The notes under the pieces were generated by a model that saw only the letters and a list, made by a program, of their open reading frames with translations, did not search any database and was not told the DNA's origin. 36,026 nt of DNA. Origin: an uncultured Prevotella sp. Lineage in GTDB: Bacteria; Bacteroidota; Bacteroidia; Bacteroidales; Bacteroidaceae. The number at the start of each line of letters is the position of its first letter. The first letter of the stretch is position 1. Positions 1 to 8,076 of the stretch are shown one piece after another. A program made the position numbers and the translations under genes. The stretch is taken from positions 1 through 36,026 of the forward strand of contig CAMWVS010000031.1 in the NCBI GenBank assembly GCA_947177775.1, read 5' to 3'.

Positions 1-175
1 TGCACTAAAGAGTAATCACACCTCTTCACTCATCACTCTGAACTCTGCACTATAAGAACTTCACTCTGGCTTCTGCACTAAAGAGTAATCACACCTCTTC
101 ACTCATCACTCTGAACTCTGCACTATAAGGAACTCTGCACTATAAGGAACTCTGCACTATAAGAACTTCACTCTG
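1..175. repeat. Tandem repeat array, 73-bp and 17-bp periods
   Basis: The stretch beginning at 1 repeats from 74 (period 73). At the end of the second copy a 17-bp subunit, CTCTGCACTATAAGGAA, is reiterated around 117-165. One strand is rich in short pyrimidine words such as CACTCT and CTCTGCACT. There is no spacer diversity, so it is not a CRISPR array, and I see no reading frame that looks coding. The array may continue to the left of the window. Confidence 0.85.
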
Positions 176-198
176 AACTCTTACCTACGTAAAGATAA

Positions 199-573
199 TA
201 TCACGGAATTTAACATTTGAAAAATTCAATTCTAGAGAGCGCCGAAGCCGAAACTTTTACATTCCACAGCCCTTTTCATCCCAAAAATCGTCTGCTGCCG
301 ACCAACGGGGCCCTCCCGGCTCTGCAACGGGGCTACCGTTGCTCTGCAACGGAGCCACCGCCGCAATGCAACGGTAGCCCCGTTGCAAGGTCGTAAGGGC
401 CTTACGGCAAAATAAAAGCGGACAAAAAGTTGCACACTTCGGCTAAAAACGTCATAACCCCCTGACCCTCAGACAATAAAAGATGCACGCGCAAAACTCG
501 CGAATTTGCGGCCAAAAGATTTTCATTTCTGAATTCTTCAAGGATTTTAAGGCATTTGTCCGAATTCTTCCGA
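199..573. repeat. Dispersed ~374-bp repeat, copy A (inverted partner at 26857-27230)
   Basis: The reverse complement of 26857-27230 aligns with this interval almost end to end. The element holds a perfect 19-bp inverted repeat (324-342 with 368-386, 25-nt loop) built from the word GCAACGG and its complement. The outer edges also match: the AATTTAACA..TTGAAAA..TTCAATTCT edge and the TTTGTCCGAAT edge. A 67-codon frame lies on the minus strand (435-232, GTG start). The corresponding frame in copy B shows mostly amino-acid-changing differences, so I do not call it a gene. No transposase is present. Confidence 0.85.
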
Positions 574-576
574 ATA

Positions 577-690
577 GCATCCCCCTCCCCAAAGGGGACA
601 AGCCCGCGCGGATGAAGGAATTTGTAGAGACGTCATCTCGCAGGCACCCTACCTATGGGGAGGGCCGTGGTGGGGCTTTTTTTCCGATTC
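577..690. repeat. C/G-rich palindromic intergenic element
   Basis: A C-run/AA/G-run word (CCCCTCCCCAAAGGGG) followed by AAGCCCGCGCGG is matched downstream by GGGGAGGGCCGTGGTGGGGCTT and a run of seven T. It resembles the palindromic cores found inside the helicase gene and miaB. It could act as a terminator for something to the left or simply be a dispersed repeat. No gene is evident between 1 and 751. Confidence 0.4.
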
Positions 691-716
691 TTGTACGCTC
701 TGTCGGAAAATTGCAT

Positions 717-724
717 TATCTTTG
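717..724 (+). promoter_or_regulatory. -7 box of the cysS promoter
   Basis: TATCTTTG matches the Bacteroidetes -7 consensus TAnnTTTG, 27 nt before the cysS ATG. A possible -33 TTG at 691-693 has 23-nt spacing, longer than the usual 19-21, so only the -7 box is convincing. Confidence 0.55.
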
Positions 725-751
725 CATCTGCTAATATTCATAAACTGACTT

Positions 752-2242
752 ATGGAACAGACACTTCTTATATATAACACGCTCAGCCGCCGCAAGGAGG
801 CCTTCGAGCCACTCCATGCCCCGAACGTGGGCATGTACGTCTGCGGACCGACCGTCTACGGCGATCCCCATCTGGGACATGCCCGTCCCGCCATCACGTT
901 CGACCTCGTCTTCCGCTACCTGCGCCATCTGGGATACAAGGTGCGCTACGTGCGCAATATCACCGACGTGGGTCATCTGGAACATGACGCCGACGACGGC
1001 GACGACAAGATTGCAAAAAAGGCGCGTCTGGAGCAGCTCGAACCGATGGAGATTGCACAGCACTACACCAACCGCTACCATGAAGCCATGGAGGCGCTCG
1101 GCGTACTGCCCCCGAGCATCGAGCCCCACGCCACAGGACATATCATCGAACAGCAGCAGCTCGTCCAGAAGATACTCGACAACGGCTATGCCTACGAGAG
1201 CAACGGCTCGATATACTTCGATGTGGAGAAATATAACCGCGACCATAAGTACGGCGTTCTGTCCGGCCGCAATCTCGACGACGTTGTCAACGCCAGCCGT
1301 GAGCTGGACGGCGTGGGCGAGAAGCGCAACCAGGTTGACTTCGCGCTGTGGAAGAAAGCCCAGCCGGAGCATATCATGCGCTGGCCCAGCCCCTGGAGCG
1401 ACGGATTCCCCGGATGGCACTGCGAGTGCACGGCGATGGGCCGGAAGTATCTCGGTGCACACTTCGACATCCACGGCGGCGGACTCGACCTCGTGTTCCC
1501 CCACCACGAATGTGAGATTGCGCAGGCCGTGGCCAGCCAGGGCGACCAGATGGTGCGCTACTGGATGCACAACAACATGATAACCATCAACGGAAAAAAG
1601 ATGGGAAAGAGCCTCGGAAATTTCATCACGCTGGAACAGTTCTTCACCGGCAGCCACCCGTCGCTCGAACAGGCCTACAGCCCCATGACCATACGCTTCT
1701 TCATCCTCTCGGCCCACTACCGCGGAACGGTGGACTTCTCAAATGAAGCCCTCAAGGCCAGCGAGAAGGGCCTGGAGCGCCTGATGAACGGTATCAGCGA
1801 CCTGGAGCGCATCACCGTGTCGGACAAGTGCGACCCGCAGACGGAGAAAGTCGTGAAGGAGTTGCGCCAGAAGTGCTACGACGCCATGAACGACGACTTC
1901 GCCACGCCGATGGTCATCAGCCATCTGTTCGAGGCTTGCGGCGTTGTCAACCGCCTCGTTGACCACAAGGCCACCATCTGCGCCGACTGTCTGAAGGAAC
2001 TCAGCGAGACCATGCGCCTCTTCGCCTTCGACCTGCTCGGACTGAGAGAGGAGAAGAGCGGCTCGTCCGGCGCACGCGAGGAAGCCTACGGAAAGGTGGT
2101 CGACATGGTGCTTGACCTGCGCGCCAAGGCCCGTGCTGCCAAGGACTGGGCTACCTGCGACCAGATACGCGATGCCTTAAAGGACGCCGGCTTCGAGGTG
2201 AAGGACACCAAGGATGGCGTGGCATGGAGGCTCAACAGATAA
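752..2242 (+). CDS. cysS: Cysteine--tRNA ligase
   Basis: Class I aminoacyl-tRNA synthetase that charges tRNA-Cys in the cytoplasm. At 496 aa it has the usual length for the family. The HIGH signature is HLGH at residues 40-43 and the KMSKS loop is KMGKS at 283-287. The zinc site that selects cysteine is intact by comparison with the E. coli enzyme: C31, C226, H251 and E255. The C-terminal part (about residue 330 onward) carries the DALR-type anticodon-binding region. The ATG at 752 follows the -7 box at 717-724. The last 19 nt overlap the start of the downstream nuclease-helicase gene, which suggests co-transcription and translational coupling. Nothing is truncated. Confidence is high from the motifs. 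Confidence 0.97.
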   Translation: MEQTLLIYNTLSRRKEAFEPLHAPNVGMYVCGPTVYGDPHLGHARPAITFDLVFRYLRHLGYKVRYVRNITDVGHLEHDADDGDDKIAKKARLEQLEPMEIAQHYTNRYHEAMEALGVLPPSIEPHATGHIIEQQQLVQKILDNGYAYESNGSIYFDVEKYNRDHKYGVLSGRNLDDVVNASRELDGVGEKRNQVDFALWKKAQPEHIMRWPSPWSDGFPGWHCECTAMGRKYLGAHFDIHGGGLDLVFPHHECEIAQAVASQGDQMVRYWMHNNMITINGKKMGKSLGNFITLEQFFTGSHPSLEQAYSPMTIRFFILSAHYRGTVDFSNEALKASEKGLERLMNGISDLERITVSDKCDPQTEKVVKELRQKCYDAMNDDFATPMVISHLFEACGVVNRLVDHKATICADCLKELSETMRLFAFDLLGLREEKSGSSGAREEAYGKVVDMVLDLRAKARAAKDWATCDQIRDALKDAGFEVKDTKDGVAWRLNR

Positions 2243-5200
2243 CCCCCGGCGAACTCTTTGACCGCTGCTTCGAGGTGGCTACGGCCACATCGGGCGGCGC
2301 GTCACGCAACCGGCTGCTTCACGAGACGCTGTTGCTGGCTTGTGAAGCAGCATCGGAAGGCGGACGGACGGGCTTCGGCAATCTTTTTTCACAGGTGGAC
2401 CATCTCTGCCGACGCTACGGCGTGGCGGAACGGGACAGGCGCGAGATACAGCTCATGCGCCGCCACTCCAACCGCAAGGACGAGCTGAGCCACAGCGAGC
2501 TGATGTATGACGTCCGCGCCCTCGCGATATTCATTTCCGCCGTACTGGCCGCCGACGTGCCACCGCGGCTCACCCGCATCCTTCCCCACACGGGCCGGCC
2601 GGCCGACAGCGGCGGAAGGATTGACATGCGGTACATCCGTTGCATCGTTGACAGGTGGGACGAGGATTACATCTATGTCACCGCCGACCTCGAATCCGGA
2701 ACCCGCACCATGCGCAGCGACTACGGACAGGCTGACCGCGGTGCCGATATGGGCTATCTCCGGCAACTGCTGCACGAAGGCATGCAGCTCAACCTGCTTG
2801 ACTGTCACATCGAGGGTGACACCGTTAGCCCGCAGCTCGTCGTCGTTGAACCGGACTTCCTCATCGACATCAGCTCCCTTGCAGCCTGCTTCACCGACTA
2901 CGGCCACCATCCGCTGGCATACACCATCAACCGCCTCCGCCAGCGGGCGAACAGCCAGCCCATTCTTCTCGGTAACTTCGCGGGCCGCTCCCTCGACGGC
3001 ATAATCAACAATCCACAGCATTTCAGCATCAACAATACCATCATGGAGTCCTTCCGTGATGAAGCCCTGCAATTCTGTACATGCCCCAACTTCGCTCCCG
3101 CCGCATTCAAGAGCGATGCCGTCAGCCAAACGGAGAACATCCGTGAGGCCGTGGAAACGCTGTTCGGAAACTACGGCGACACTCCCGCCGGTGAAGAATC
3201 AAACCTGAATGAGCGTGGCGCAGGACTGCCTGAGCGCGGCGCAGAGCCGTCATTCGACATAGCCAAGGCCGTATTGGAACCGTCGTTCGTCTGCGAACGG
3301 CTCGGACTGCAGGGGCGTGCCGACCTCATGACAACGGATTTCCGCCTGCTTGTGGAGCAGAAATCAGGCAAGGCAAGGGTTGCGGGACGGGACGGAATGG
3401 CCTACACGGAGGCTCACTATGTCCAGCTGCTGCTCTATTACGGCGTTCTGCGACACAACTTCGGCCTAAGCCACCGCCATACGGACATGCGGCTGCTCTA
3501 TTCCCGCTATCCGTCAAAGGACGGACTGATGACCGTCAGCTTCTACCGCGCCCTCTTCGACGAGGCCATCAAGCTGCGCAACCGAATCGTTGCCGGCGAA
3601 TATCACATCGCGAGCAACGGTTTTGGCAGTATTCTCAGCCGCCTTTCAGCCGAAACAATCAACGAGCGGAACCTCAACGGAACCTTCTTCAACAACTACA
3701 TACGGCCCCAGACCGAGGCCGTCACGACACCGCTGCATGCTCTTCCGCCGCTCGAACGGGCATACTTCGAACGCATGATGACCTTTGTCTACCGCGAACA
3801 GCTGGCCTCGCGTGTCGGTACGGGCAACAGCTCGTCCGGCTCTGTGGCCGACCTCTGGAACATGCCGCTGCATGAAAAGATTGAGACGGGAGCCATTCTG
3901 TTCGGGGAGGCCCCCCTCTTATCCCCCCAAGGGGGGAAGACCTGCGGCTTGAAACAGGAGAGAACCCCACTTCTATCCCTCCAGAGGGAGGAAGACCTGC
4001 GGCCTGACACAGAAGAAGACATATATAATGATGATGGTGACGTCATCTGTCTCCGCCTCATGCCCTACTCATCACCCACATCAAGCCACGGGTCTTCCCC
4101 CCTTTTGGAGGACGAAAAGGGGGATTCCCCTATGTCAAGCCACGGGGCTTCCCCCCTTGGGGGGATAAGAGGGGGGCTCTCCTTTGAAGGAACAGGAGGG
4201 GAGCCCCAGGGGGCCTCAACCTTCCGCCGCGGCGACATGGTCTACCTCTACACATACCGCGACACGCCTGACATACGGCAGAGCCTGCTATACAAGGCGA
4301 CCATCGAAGAGATTGACACCGTCAGGGCCGTGATGCGGCTGAGCAACCCGCAGCGCAATCCGGAGATATTCCGCGGCAGGCGCTTTGCCATTGAACATGC
4401 GGCGGGCGACGTGGGGACGGTCAGTCACCTGCGTGGCCTCCATACGTTCATCACCGCGCCGGACCACCGCCGCCAGCTGCTTCTCGGCCAGCGGCCGCCG
4501 CTCACGGACACCGCCGTCAGGCTCTCGCGGAGCTATCACCCGCATTATGACGACATACTCCTGGAAGCCCGCCAGGCACGCGACTACTACCTTCTCGTAG
4601 GCCCGCCGGGCACGGGCAAGACATCAATGGCCCTGCGGTTCATGATCGAGGAGGAACTGACGGTGCCCCGGTCGTCCATCCTCCTGCTGTCCTACACCAA
4701 CCGCGCCGTCGACGAGATATGCTCCATGCTCACCGAGGCCGCCATCCCATTCCTGCGAATCGGCGGCGAGGCGTCCTGCGATCCGCGCTTCCGCGACAGC
4801 CTTCTGGAGGCATCGCTCGGAGACAGACCGCGGCTGGACACGATACAACGGCGCATAGCCGAAACACGCGTCGTCGTCGGAACGACATCAACCATGCAGT
4901 CGCGGCCGTTCATCTTCGGCCTCAAACACTTCTCCCTCGCCATCGTTGACGAGGCTTCACAGATTCTCGAACCGGCCGTAATAGGTCTTCTCGCGGCCCA
5001 CGACGGACTGGGACGGTGCCACATCGACCGCTTCATTCTCGTTGGAGACCACAAGCAGCTGCCTGCCGTCGTCCAGCAATCGGAACAGGATTCCCGCGTT
5101 GACAACCCGCTGCTTCACGCCATCGGCCTGACGGACTGCCGCCGGTCGCTCTTCGAACGGCTCATCGACATCGAACGGCGCTCCGGACGCAGCCACACCG

Positions 5201-5856
5201 TGGGCATACTGCGCCGCCACGGACGCATGCACCCCGACGTCGCCGCCTTTGCCTGTGAGATGTTCTACGCCGGCGAGCGGCTCACGCCCGTGCCGTGTCC
5301 CCACCAGAAGGAAGACACGCTGGGCTACGACCTGCCGTCGCGTGACACCGCGGACGACATGCTCAAACGCCACCGCATGATGTTCATTCCGTCCGCCCCA
5401 TGCCGCGACGAGTCGTCATCAGACAAGGTCAACATGAGCGAGGCACGCATCGTGGCCGACCTCGTGGCACGCATCCGCCGCTTCTACGGCGAACGGTTTG
5501 ACTCCGGGCGCACCATCGGCATCATCGTGCCCTACCGCAATCAGATTGCGGCCATACGCGGTGAGCTCGTGAAGGCCGGCGTTGCCGAGGCCGACTGCAT
5601 CTCCATCGACACCGTGGAGCGCTATCAGGGCAGCCAGCGCGACGTCATCATCTATTCCTTCACCGTCCAGCGCCGCAGCCAGCTGGCTTTCCTGACGGCC
5701 AACTGCTTCACCGAAAACGGCCGCACGATAGACCGCAAGCTCAACGTGGCCCTCACGAGAGCCCGCCGCCAGATGATCATGACGGGCAACGTGGAAGTGC
5801 TGAAGGAAAACGCGCTGTTCGCCGAGCTGATAAGGAGGTTCCGCATTGTGACATAG
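2224..5856 (+). CDS. Dna2-like PD-(D/E)XK nuclease / SF1 helicase fusion
   Basis: A large protein (1210 aa) with a nuclease-like middle and a superfamily 1 (UPF1/Dna2-type) helicase C-terminus. The nuclease signature is GRAD ending at D367, followed by E378-Q-K380, the D-X10-EXK pattern of Cas4/RecB-like PD-(D/E)XK enzymes. Helicase motifs: Walker A GPPGTGKT at 793-800, Walker B DEAS from D909, motif III GDHKQLP near 941, motif V (ERYQGSQRD) and motif VI (ALTRARRQ, about 1177). This order suggests DNA end or flap processing in repair or replication, as for eukaryotic Dna2; activity is inferred. The ATG overlaps the cysS stop by 19 nt. Residues about 560-663 between the two domains are low-complexity Gly/Ser/Pro-rich sequence encoded by palindromic repeats (3909-4179), not expected in the family. 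Confidence 0.85.
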   Translation: MEAQQITPGELFDRCFEVATATSGGASRNRLLHETLLLACEAASEGGRTGFGNLFSQVDHLCRRYGVAERDRREIQLMRRHSNRKDELSHSELMYDVRALAIFISAVLAADVPPRLTRILPHTGRPADSGGRIDMRYIRCIVDRWDEDYIYVTADLESGTRTMRSDYGQADRGADMGYLRQLLHEGMQLNLLDCHIEGDTVSPQLVVVEPDFLIDISSLAACFTDYGHHPLAYTINRLRQRANSQPILLGNFAGRSLDGIINNPQHFSINNTIMESFRDEALQFCTCPNFAPAAFKSDAVSQTENIREAVETLFGNYGDTPAGEESNLNERGAGLPERGAEPSFDIAKAVLEPSFVCERLGLQGRADLMTTDFRLLVEQKSGKARVAGRDGMAYTEAHYVQLLLYYGVLRHNFGLSHRHTDMRLLYSRYPSKDGLMTVSFYRALFDEAIKLRNRIVAGEYHIASNGFGSILSRLSAETINERNLNGTFFNNYIRPQTEAVTTPLHALPPLERAYFERMMTFVYREQLASRVGTGNSSSGSVADLWNMPLHEKIETGAILFGEAPLLSPQGGKTCGLKQERTPLLSLQREEDLRPDTEEDIYNDDGDVICLRLMPYSSPTSSHGSSPLLEDEKGDSPMSSHGASPLGGIRGGLSFEGTGGEPQGASTFRRGDMVYLYTYRDTPDIRQSLLYKATIEEIDTVRAVMRLSNPQRNPEIFRGRRFAIEHAAGDVGTVSHLRGLHTFITAPDHRRQLLLGQRPPLTDTAVRLSRSYHPHYDDILLEARQARDYYLLVGPPGTGKTSMALRFMIEEELTVPRSSILLLSYTNRAVDEICSMLTEAAIPFLRIGGEASCDPRFRDSLLEASLGDRPRLDTIQRRIAETRVVVGTTSTMQSRPFIFGLKHFSLAIVDEASQILEPAVIGLLAAHDGLGRCHIDRFILVGDHKQLPAVVQQSEQDSRVDNPLLHAIGLTDCRRSLFERLIDIERRSGRSHTVGILRRHGRMHPDVAAFACEMFYAGERLTPVPCPHQKEDTLGYDLPSRDTADDMLKRHRMMFIPSAPCRDESSSDKVNMSEARIVADLVARIRRFYGERFDSGRTIGIIVPYRNQIAAIRGELVKAGVAEADCISIDTVERYQGSQRDVIIYSFTVQRRSQLAFLTANCFTENGRTIDRKLNVALTRARRQMIMTGNVEVLKENALFAELIRRFRIVT
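3909..4179. repeat. Four copies of a C/G-rich palindromic element inserted in frame in the helicase gene
   Basis: Two forward copies (3909-3952, 3965-4007) and two inverted copies (4081-4130, 4135-4179) share a core of a C-run, AA and a G-run, then AAGACCTGCGGCTTGA or a variant. The first forward copy and the reverse complement of the last copy differ at only about three positions over some 43 nt. The frame stays open through all four. The segment between the two pairs (about 4010-4080) encodes an acidic stretch that may be original protein. The same element family interrupts miaB. Confidence 0.85.
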
Positions 5857-5903
5857 CAGATTGGAAAGAGTTTATCAGACGCGAGAGCGCGAAGAATGGC
5901 GCG

Positions 5904-5939
5904 AAGGCTCATATTGCAAGAGAACAGACTTTGAGCCTT
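5904..5939 (+). terminator. Weak terminator-like hairpin after the helicase gene
   Basis: AAGGCTCA (5904-5911) can pair with TGAGCCTT (5932-5939), giving an 8-bp stem with a 20-nt loop and a short T stretch. It is the only stem I see between the helicase stop and the next gene. Weak support. Confidence 0.25.
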
Positions 5940-5995
5940 TGCGTTCACATGTATAACATATAATAAATGCGTTCACACGTATAACATATAATAAA
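5940..5995. repeat. 28-bp direct repeat, two copies
   Basis: TGCGTTCACATGTATAACAT followed by ATAATAAA occurs at 5940-5967 and again at 5968-5995 with one change (CATG to CACG). It sits immediately upstream of the ABC ATPase gene, where it could contain promoter or operator sequence, though no clear TAnnTTTG box is present. Confidence 0.8.
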
Positions 5996-6010
5996 TAAGA
6001 GAAAGACTGT

Positions 6011-7051
6011 ATGAAGAAAGCAAAGGAAACCATACGGCTGGACCATCTGACGATAGGCTACAGGACGAACGGCAACGTCGCCGCAGTGGTCACGGACATC
6101 TGCGCAGCCGTCCGCGAGGGTGAGCTGACATGTCTGCTCGGGGCGAACGGCGTTGGCAAGAGCACGCTTCTGCGCACGATGGCGGCATTCCAGCCCAGGC
6201 TTTCCGGCCATATATATGTCGCGGAGACGAAGCTGGACGACTACAGCGACAGCCGACTGGCCCGCACCATCGGCATCGTACTGACTGACAAGCCCGACAT
6301 CCACAACATGACCGTCCGACAGATGGTGGCCATGGGCCGCTCGCCGTACACCGGATTCTGGGGACGCTGTTCCGCTGCCGACATGGATATTGTTGACGAG
6401 GCCATAGCGCTGACAGGAATCACGGCGATTGCCCGCCGCATGGTCGGCACGCTGAGCGACGGCGAGCGCCAGAAGGTAATGATTGCCAAGGCGCTGGCCC
6501 AGCAGACACCGGTCATTATCCTCGACGAGCCGACCGCCTTTCTCGACTATCCGAGCAAGATTGAAACCATGCAGCTCCTCCACCGTATCAGCCGCGAGAT
6601 GGGGAAGACGGTGTTTCTTTCCACCCACGACGTAGAGCTGGCCCTTCAGATTGCGGACACGGTGTGGCTCATGTCGCGCAGCGGTGTCACCACGGGAACG
6701 CCCGAGGACCTTGCCCTCAACGGCCGGCTGCCGGCTTTCTTCGAAAACAGCAGCATCACGTTCGACGCGATGACGGGACTCTTCACGCTCAATCACACGA
6801 CGGACAGGAGGGCCCGCCTGACCGTCGCAGCCGGTGCCGACGCCCGCCGCGTGGCCATGGTACGCAAAGCGCTTCTGCGCAACGGAATAAGTGCGGAGGA
6901 AAACTATGAAACATGTAAGGAGCATGCCGGTTCCTGTCAGAACGAAACGCAACAATCGGCGGACATACATGTCACGATCACCGCTGACGCATATTCATTC
7001 AACGGTCAGTCGGTTCACACGATAGACGAAATGATTAGGCTGCTGGCCTAA
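6011..7051 (+). CDS. FecE/BtuD-type ABC transporter ATP-binding protein with C-terminal extension
   Basis: Cytoplasmic ATPase subunit of an importer-type ABC system (iron-siderophore, haem or cobalamin class). Walker A is GANGVGKST at about 44-52, the signature is LSDGE near 148, and Walker B is VIILDEPTAFLDY, followed by the STHD switch histidine. The nucleotide-binding domain ends near residue 255. About 90 further residues, including a TVAAGADARRVAMVRKALLR segment, form an extension seen in some Bacteroidetes members; its role is unknown to me. The ATG at 6011 follows an A-rich leader. No permease or substrate-binding protein is adjacent, so the partner must lie elsewhere. The 3' end lies inside a long palindrome (7023-7063). 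Confidence 0.88.
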   Translation: MKKAKETIRLDHLTIGYRTNGNVAAVVTDICAAVREGELTCLLGANGVGKSTLLRTMAAFQPRLSGHIYVAETKLDDYSDSRLARTIGIVLTDKPDIHNMTVRQMVAMGRSPYTGFWGRCSAADMDIVDEAIALTGITAIARRMVGTLSDGERQKVMIAKALAQQTPVIILDEPTAFLDYPSKIETMQLLHRISREMGKTVFLSTHDVELALQIADTVWLMSRSGVTTGTPEDLALNGRLPAFFENSSITFDAMTGLFTLNHTTDRRARLTVAAGADARRVAMVRKALLRNGISAEENYETCKEHAGSCQNETQQSADIHVTITADAYSFNGQSVHTIDEMIRLLA

Positions 7052-7063
7052 TCATTTCGTCTA
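7023..7063 (+). terminator. 18-bp stem-loop containing the 3' end of the ABC ATPase gene
   Basis: Bases 7023-7040 and 7046-7063 are perfect reverse complements (18 bp, 5-nt loop). The left arm is the final coding sequence, and the TAA stop at 7049-7051 lies in the right arm. It is probably part of a terminator between convergent genes. No long T-run follows directly. Confidence 0.6.
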
Positions 7064-7073
7064 AATTATAAAA

Positions 7074-7129
7074 TCTAAATAATGAACAATGATTTGCTTC
7101 GGGACGCAAATCATTGTTCATTATTTAGA
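7074..7129 (-). terminator. 24-bp stem-loop containing the 3' end of cobB
   Basis: Bases 7074-7097 pair perfectly with 7106-7129 (24 bp, 8-nt loop TTCGGGAC). The right arm encodes the C-terminal residues and the stop codon (7111-7113) of the minus-strand cobB. Together with the neighbouring stem at 7023-7063 it probably ends transcription from both convergent genes. Confidence 0.65.
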
Positions 7130-7815
7130 ACTGAAATCAGCTCTTTCATTCCTTCCGACGCTCCCTTCATTATCTGCCTGACATCATGGTTTCCGGACGT
7201 TCTGACCGGTTTGGGGTCTATCAGATAGACGGGGACACCGGGACGGACGTAGTGGAGCAGTCCGGCGGCGGGATAGACATTGAGCGACGTGCCGATGATG
7301 ATGAATATGTCGGCCTCGGCGGCATGGTCCGCAGCGACGCTGATATTGGGCACTGCCTCGCCAAAGAACACGATGTAGGGCCGCAGCAGCGAGCCGTCGC
7401 CCGCTTTCGTTCCCGGTTCGACGCGGCAATCGGCTGCCGTCAGCGTCTGCCAGTAGCGCGGATCTTCCGTGTCGCGGCTGGAGCAGACTTTCATCAGCTC
7501 GCCGTGGAGATGGATTACGCGTGACGACCCGGCCTGCTCGTGAAGATTGTCCACGTTCTGGGTCACCACCGTCACGTCATAGTCTTTTTCCAGCGCCGCC
7601 ACAAGACGGTGGCCGTCGTTCGGGCCGGTCTTGACCAGCTCGCTGCGCCGCGCGTTATAGAACTCGGTGACCAGCGTCGGGTCGGCCAGCCAGCCGTCGT
7701 GGGAGGCAACCTGCTCCACGGGATAGTTCTCCCACAGTCCGTCAGAGTCGCGGAACGTCTTTATGCCGCTTTCCGCCGACATGCCGGCTCCGGTGAGTAA
7801 TACGATTTTTTTCAT
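7111..7815 (-). CDS. cobB: NAD-dependent protein deacylase, sirtuin family (CobB-like)
   Basis: Sirtuin that removes acyl groups from lysines using NAD+. Visible motifs are GAGMSAESG (9-17), TQNVDNLH (85-92), the catalytic HGE with H104, and GTSLNVYPA. Y53 and R56 in FYNARR match the Tyr/Arg pair that gives class III sirtuins (SIRT5, E. coli CobB) their preference for succinyl-lysine, so desuccinylation is plausible. The usual CxxC...CxxC zinc site is absent: only C111 and C130 occur in the zinc-ribbon region, a condition I associate with Bacteroidetes homologues. The ATG at 7815 (234 aa) is preferred; the open frame continues upstream to 7911 through low-complexity repeats with no sirtuin similarity. 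Confidence 0.92.
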   Translation of the reverse strand: MKKIVLLTGAGMSAESGIKTFRDSDGLWENYPVEQVASHDGWLADPTLVTEFYNARRSELVKTGPNDGHRLVAALEKDYDVTVVTQNVDNLHEQAGSSRVIHLHGELMKVCSSRDTEDPRYWQTLTAADCRVEPGTKAGDGSLLRPYIVFFGEAVPNISVAADHAAEADIFIIIGTSLNVYPAAGLLHYVRPGVPVYLIDPKPVRTSGNHDVRQIMKGASEGMKELISVLNNEQ

Positions 7816-7902
7816 TCTTTTTGTTTTTTGAGGAGAGAGAGGAGTATTTTGGGAGGGATGAGAGGGATGGGAGAGATGGGAATAATGGGAAGGATGAATG
7901 CG

Positions 7903-7970
7903 CTGCATCACTACATCAAATCGAGATGCGCTACATCAAATCGAGATACGCTGCATCAAATCGAAATGTA
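7903..7970. repeat. 20-bp tandem repeat, three copies plus a partial, upstream of cobB
   Basis: CTACATCAAATCGAGATGCG is repeated at 7911-7930, 7931-7950 and, with changes, 7951-7970, after a partial copy from 7903. Just beyond it, GCGGAC-CTGCA-GTCCGC forms a small hairpin, and TGTAGCGGA is matched by TCCGCTACA near 8012-8020. It fills the gpmI-cobB gap; no gene is seen there. Confidence 0.75.
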
Positions 7971-8076
7971 GCGGACCTGCAGTCCGCTTGAATAATCTTT
8001 AGACTACATAATCCGCTACATTGTGTCTCCCTTAAAGCATTTCAAGCTCTCGCCCGTCTGGAGGGCTGAATGGGTG

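Noticed and set aside
1..175. CRISPR array
   Set aside because: Repeats are directly abutting without unique spacers and no cas genes are present.
232..435. 67-aa protein on the minus strand
   Set aside because: Falls inside the dispersed repeat; compared with copy B the changes are mostly non-silent and the frame covers the hairpin arms.
483..734. 83-aa plus-strand open frame before cysS
   Set aside because: Runs through the repeat edge, the G/C-rich element and the cysS promoter; no protein-like features.
731..1717. 328-codon minus-strand open frame
   Set aside because: Antisense to cysS with its full HIGH and KMSKS signatures.
3909..4179. Sequencing error or frameshift in the helicase gene
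   Set aside because: The frame remains open through four repeat copies and helicase motifs continue in frame; the same element occurs in miaB.
5945..6970. 341-codon minus-strand open frame
   Set aside because: Antisense to the ABC ATPase, whose Walker motifs are intact; no recognisable domain.
7816..7911. N-terminal extension of the sirtuin
   Set aside because: Encodes His/Ser/Pro-rich low complexity from repeats; sirtuin similarity starts at 7815.
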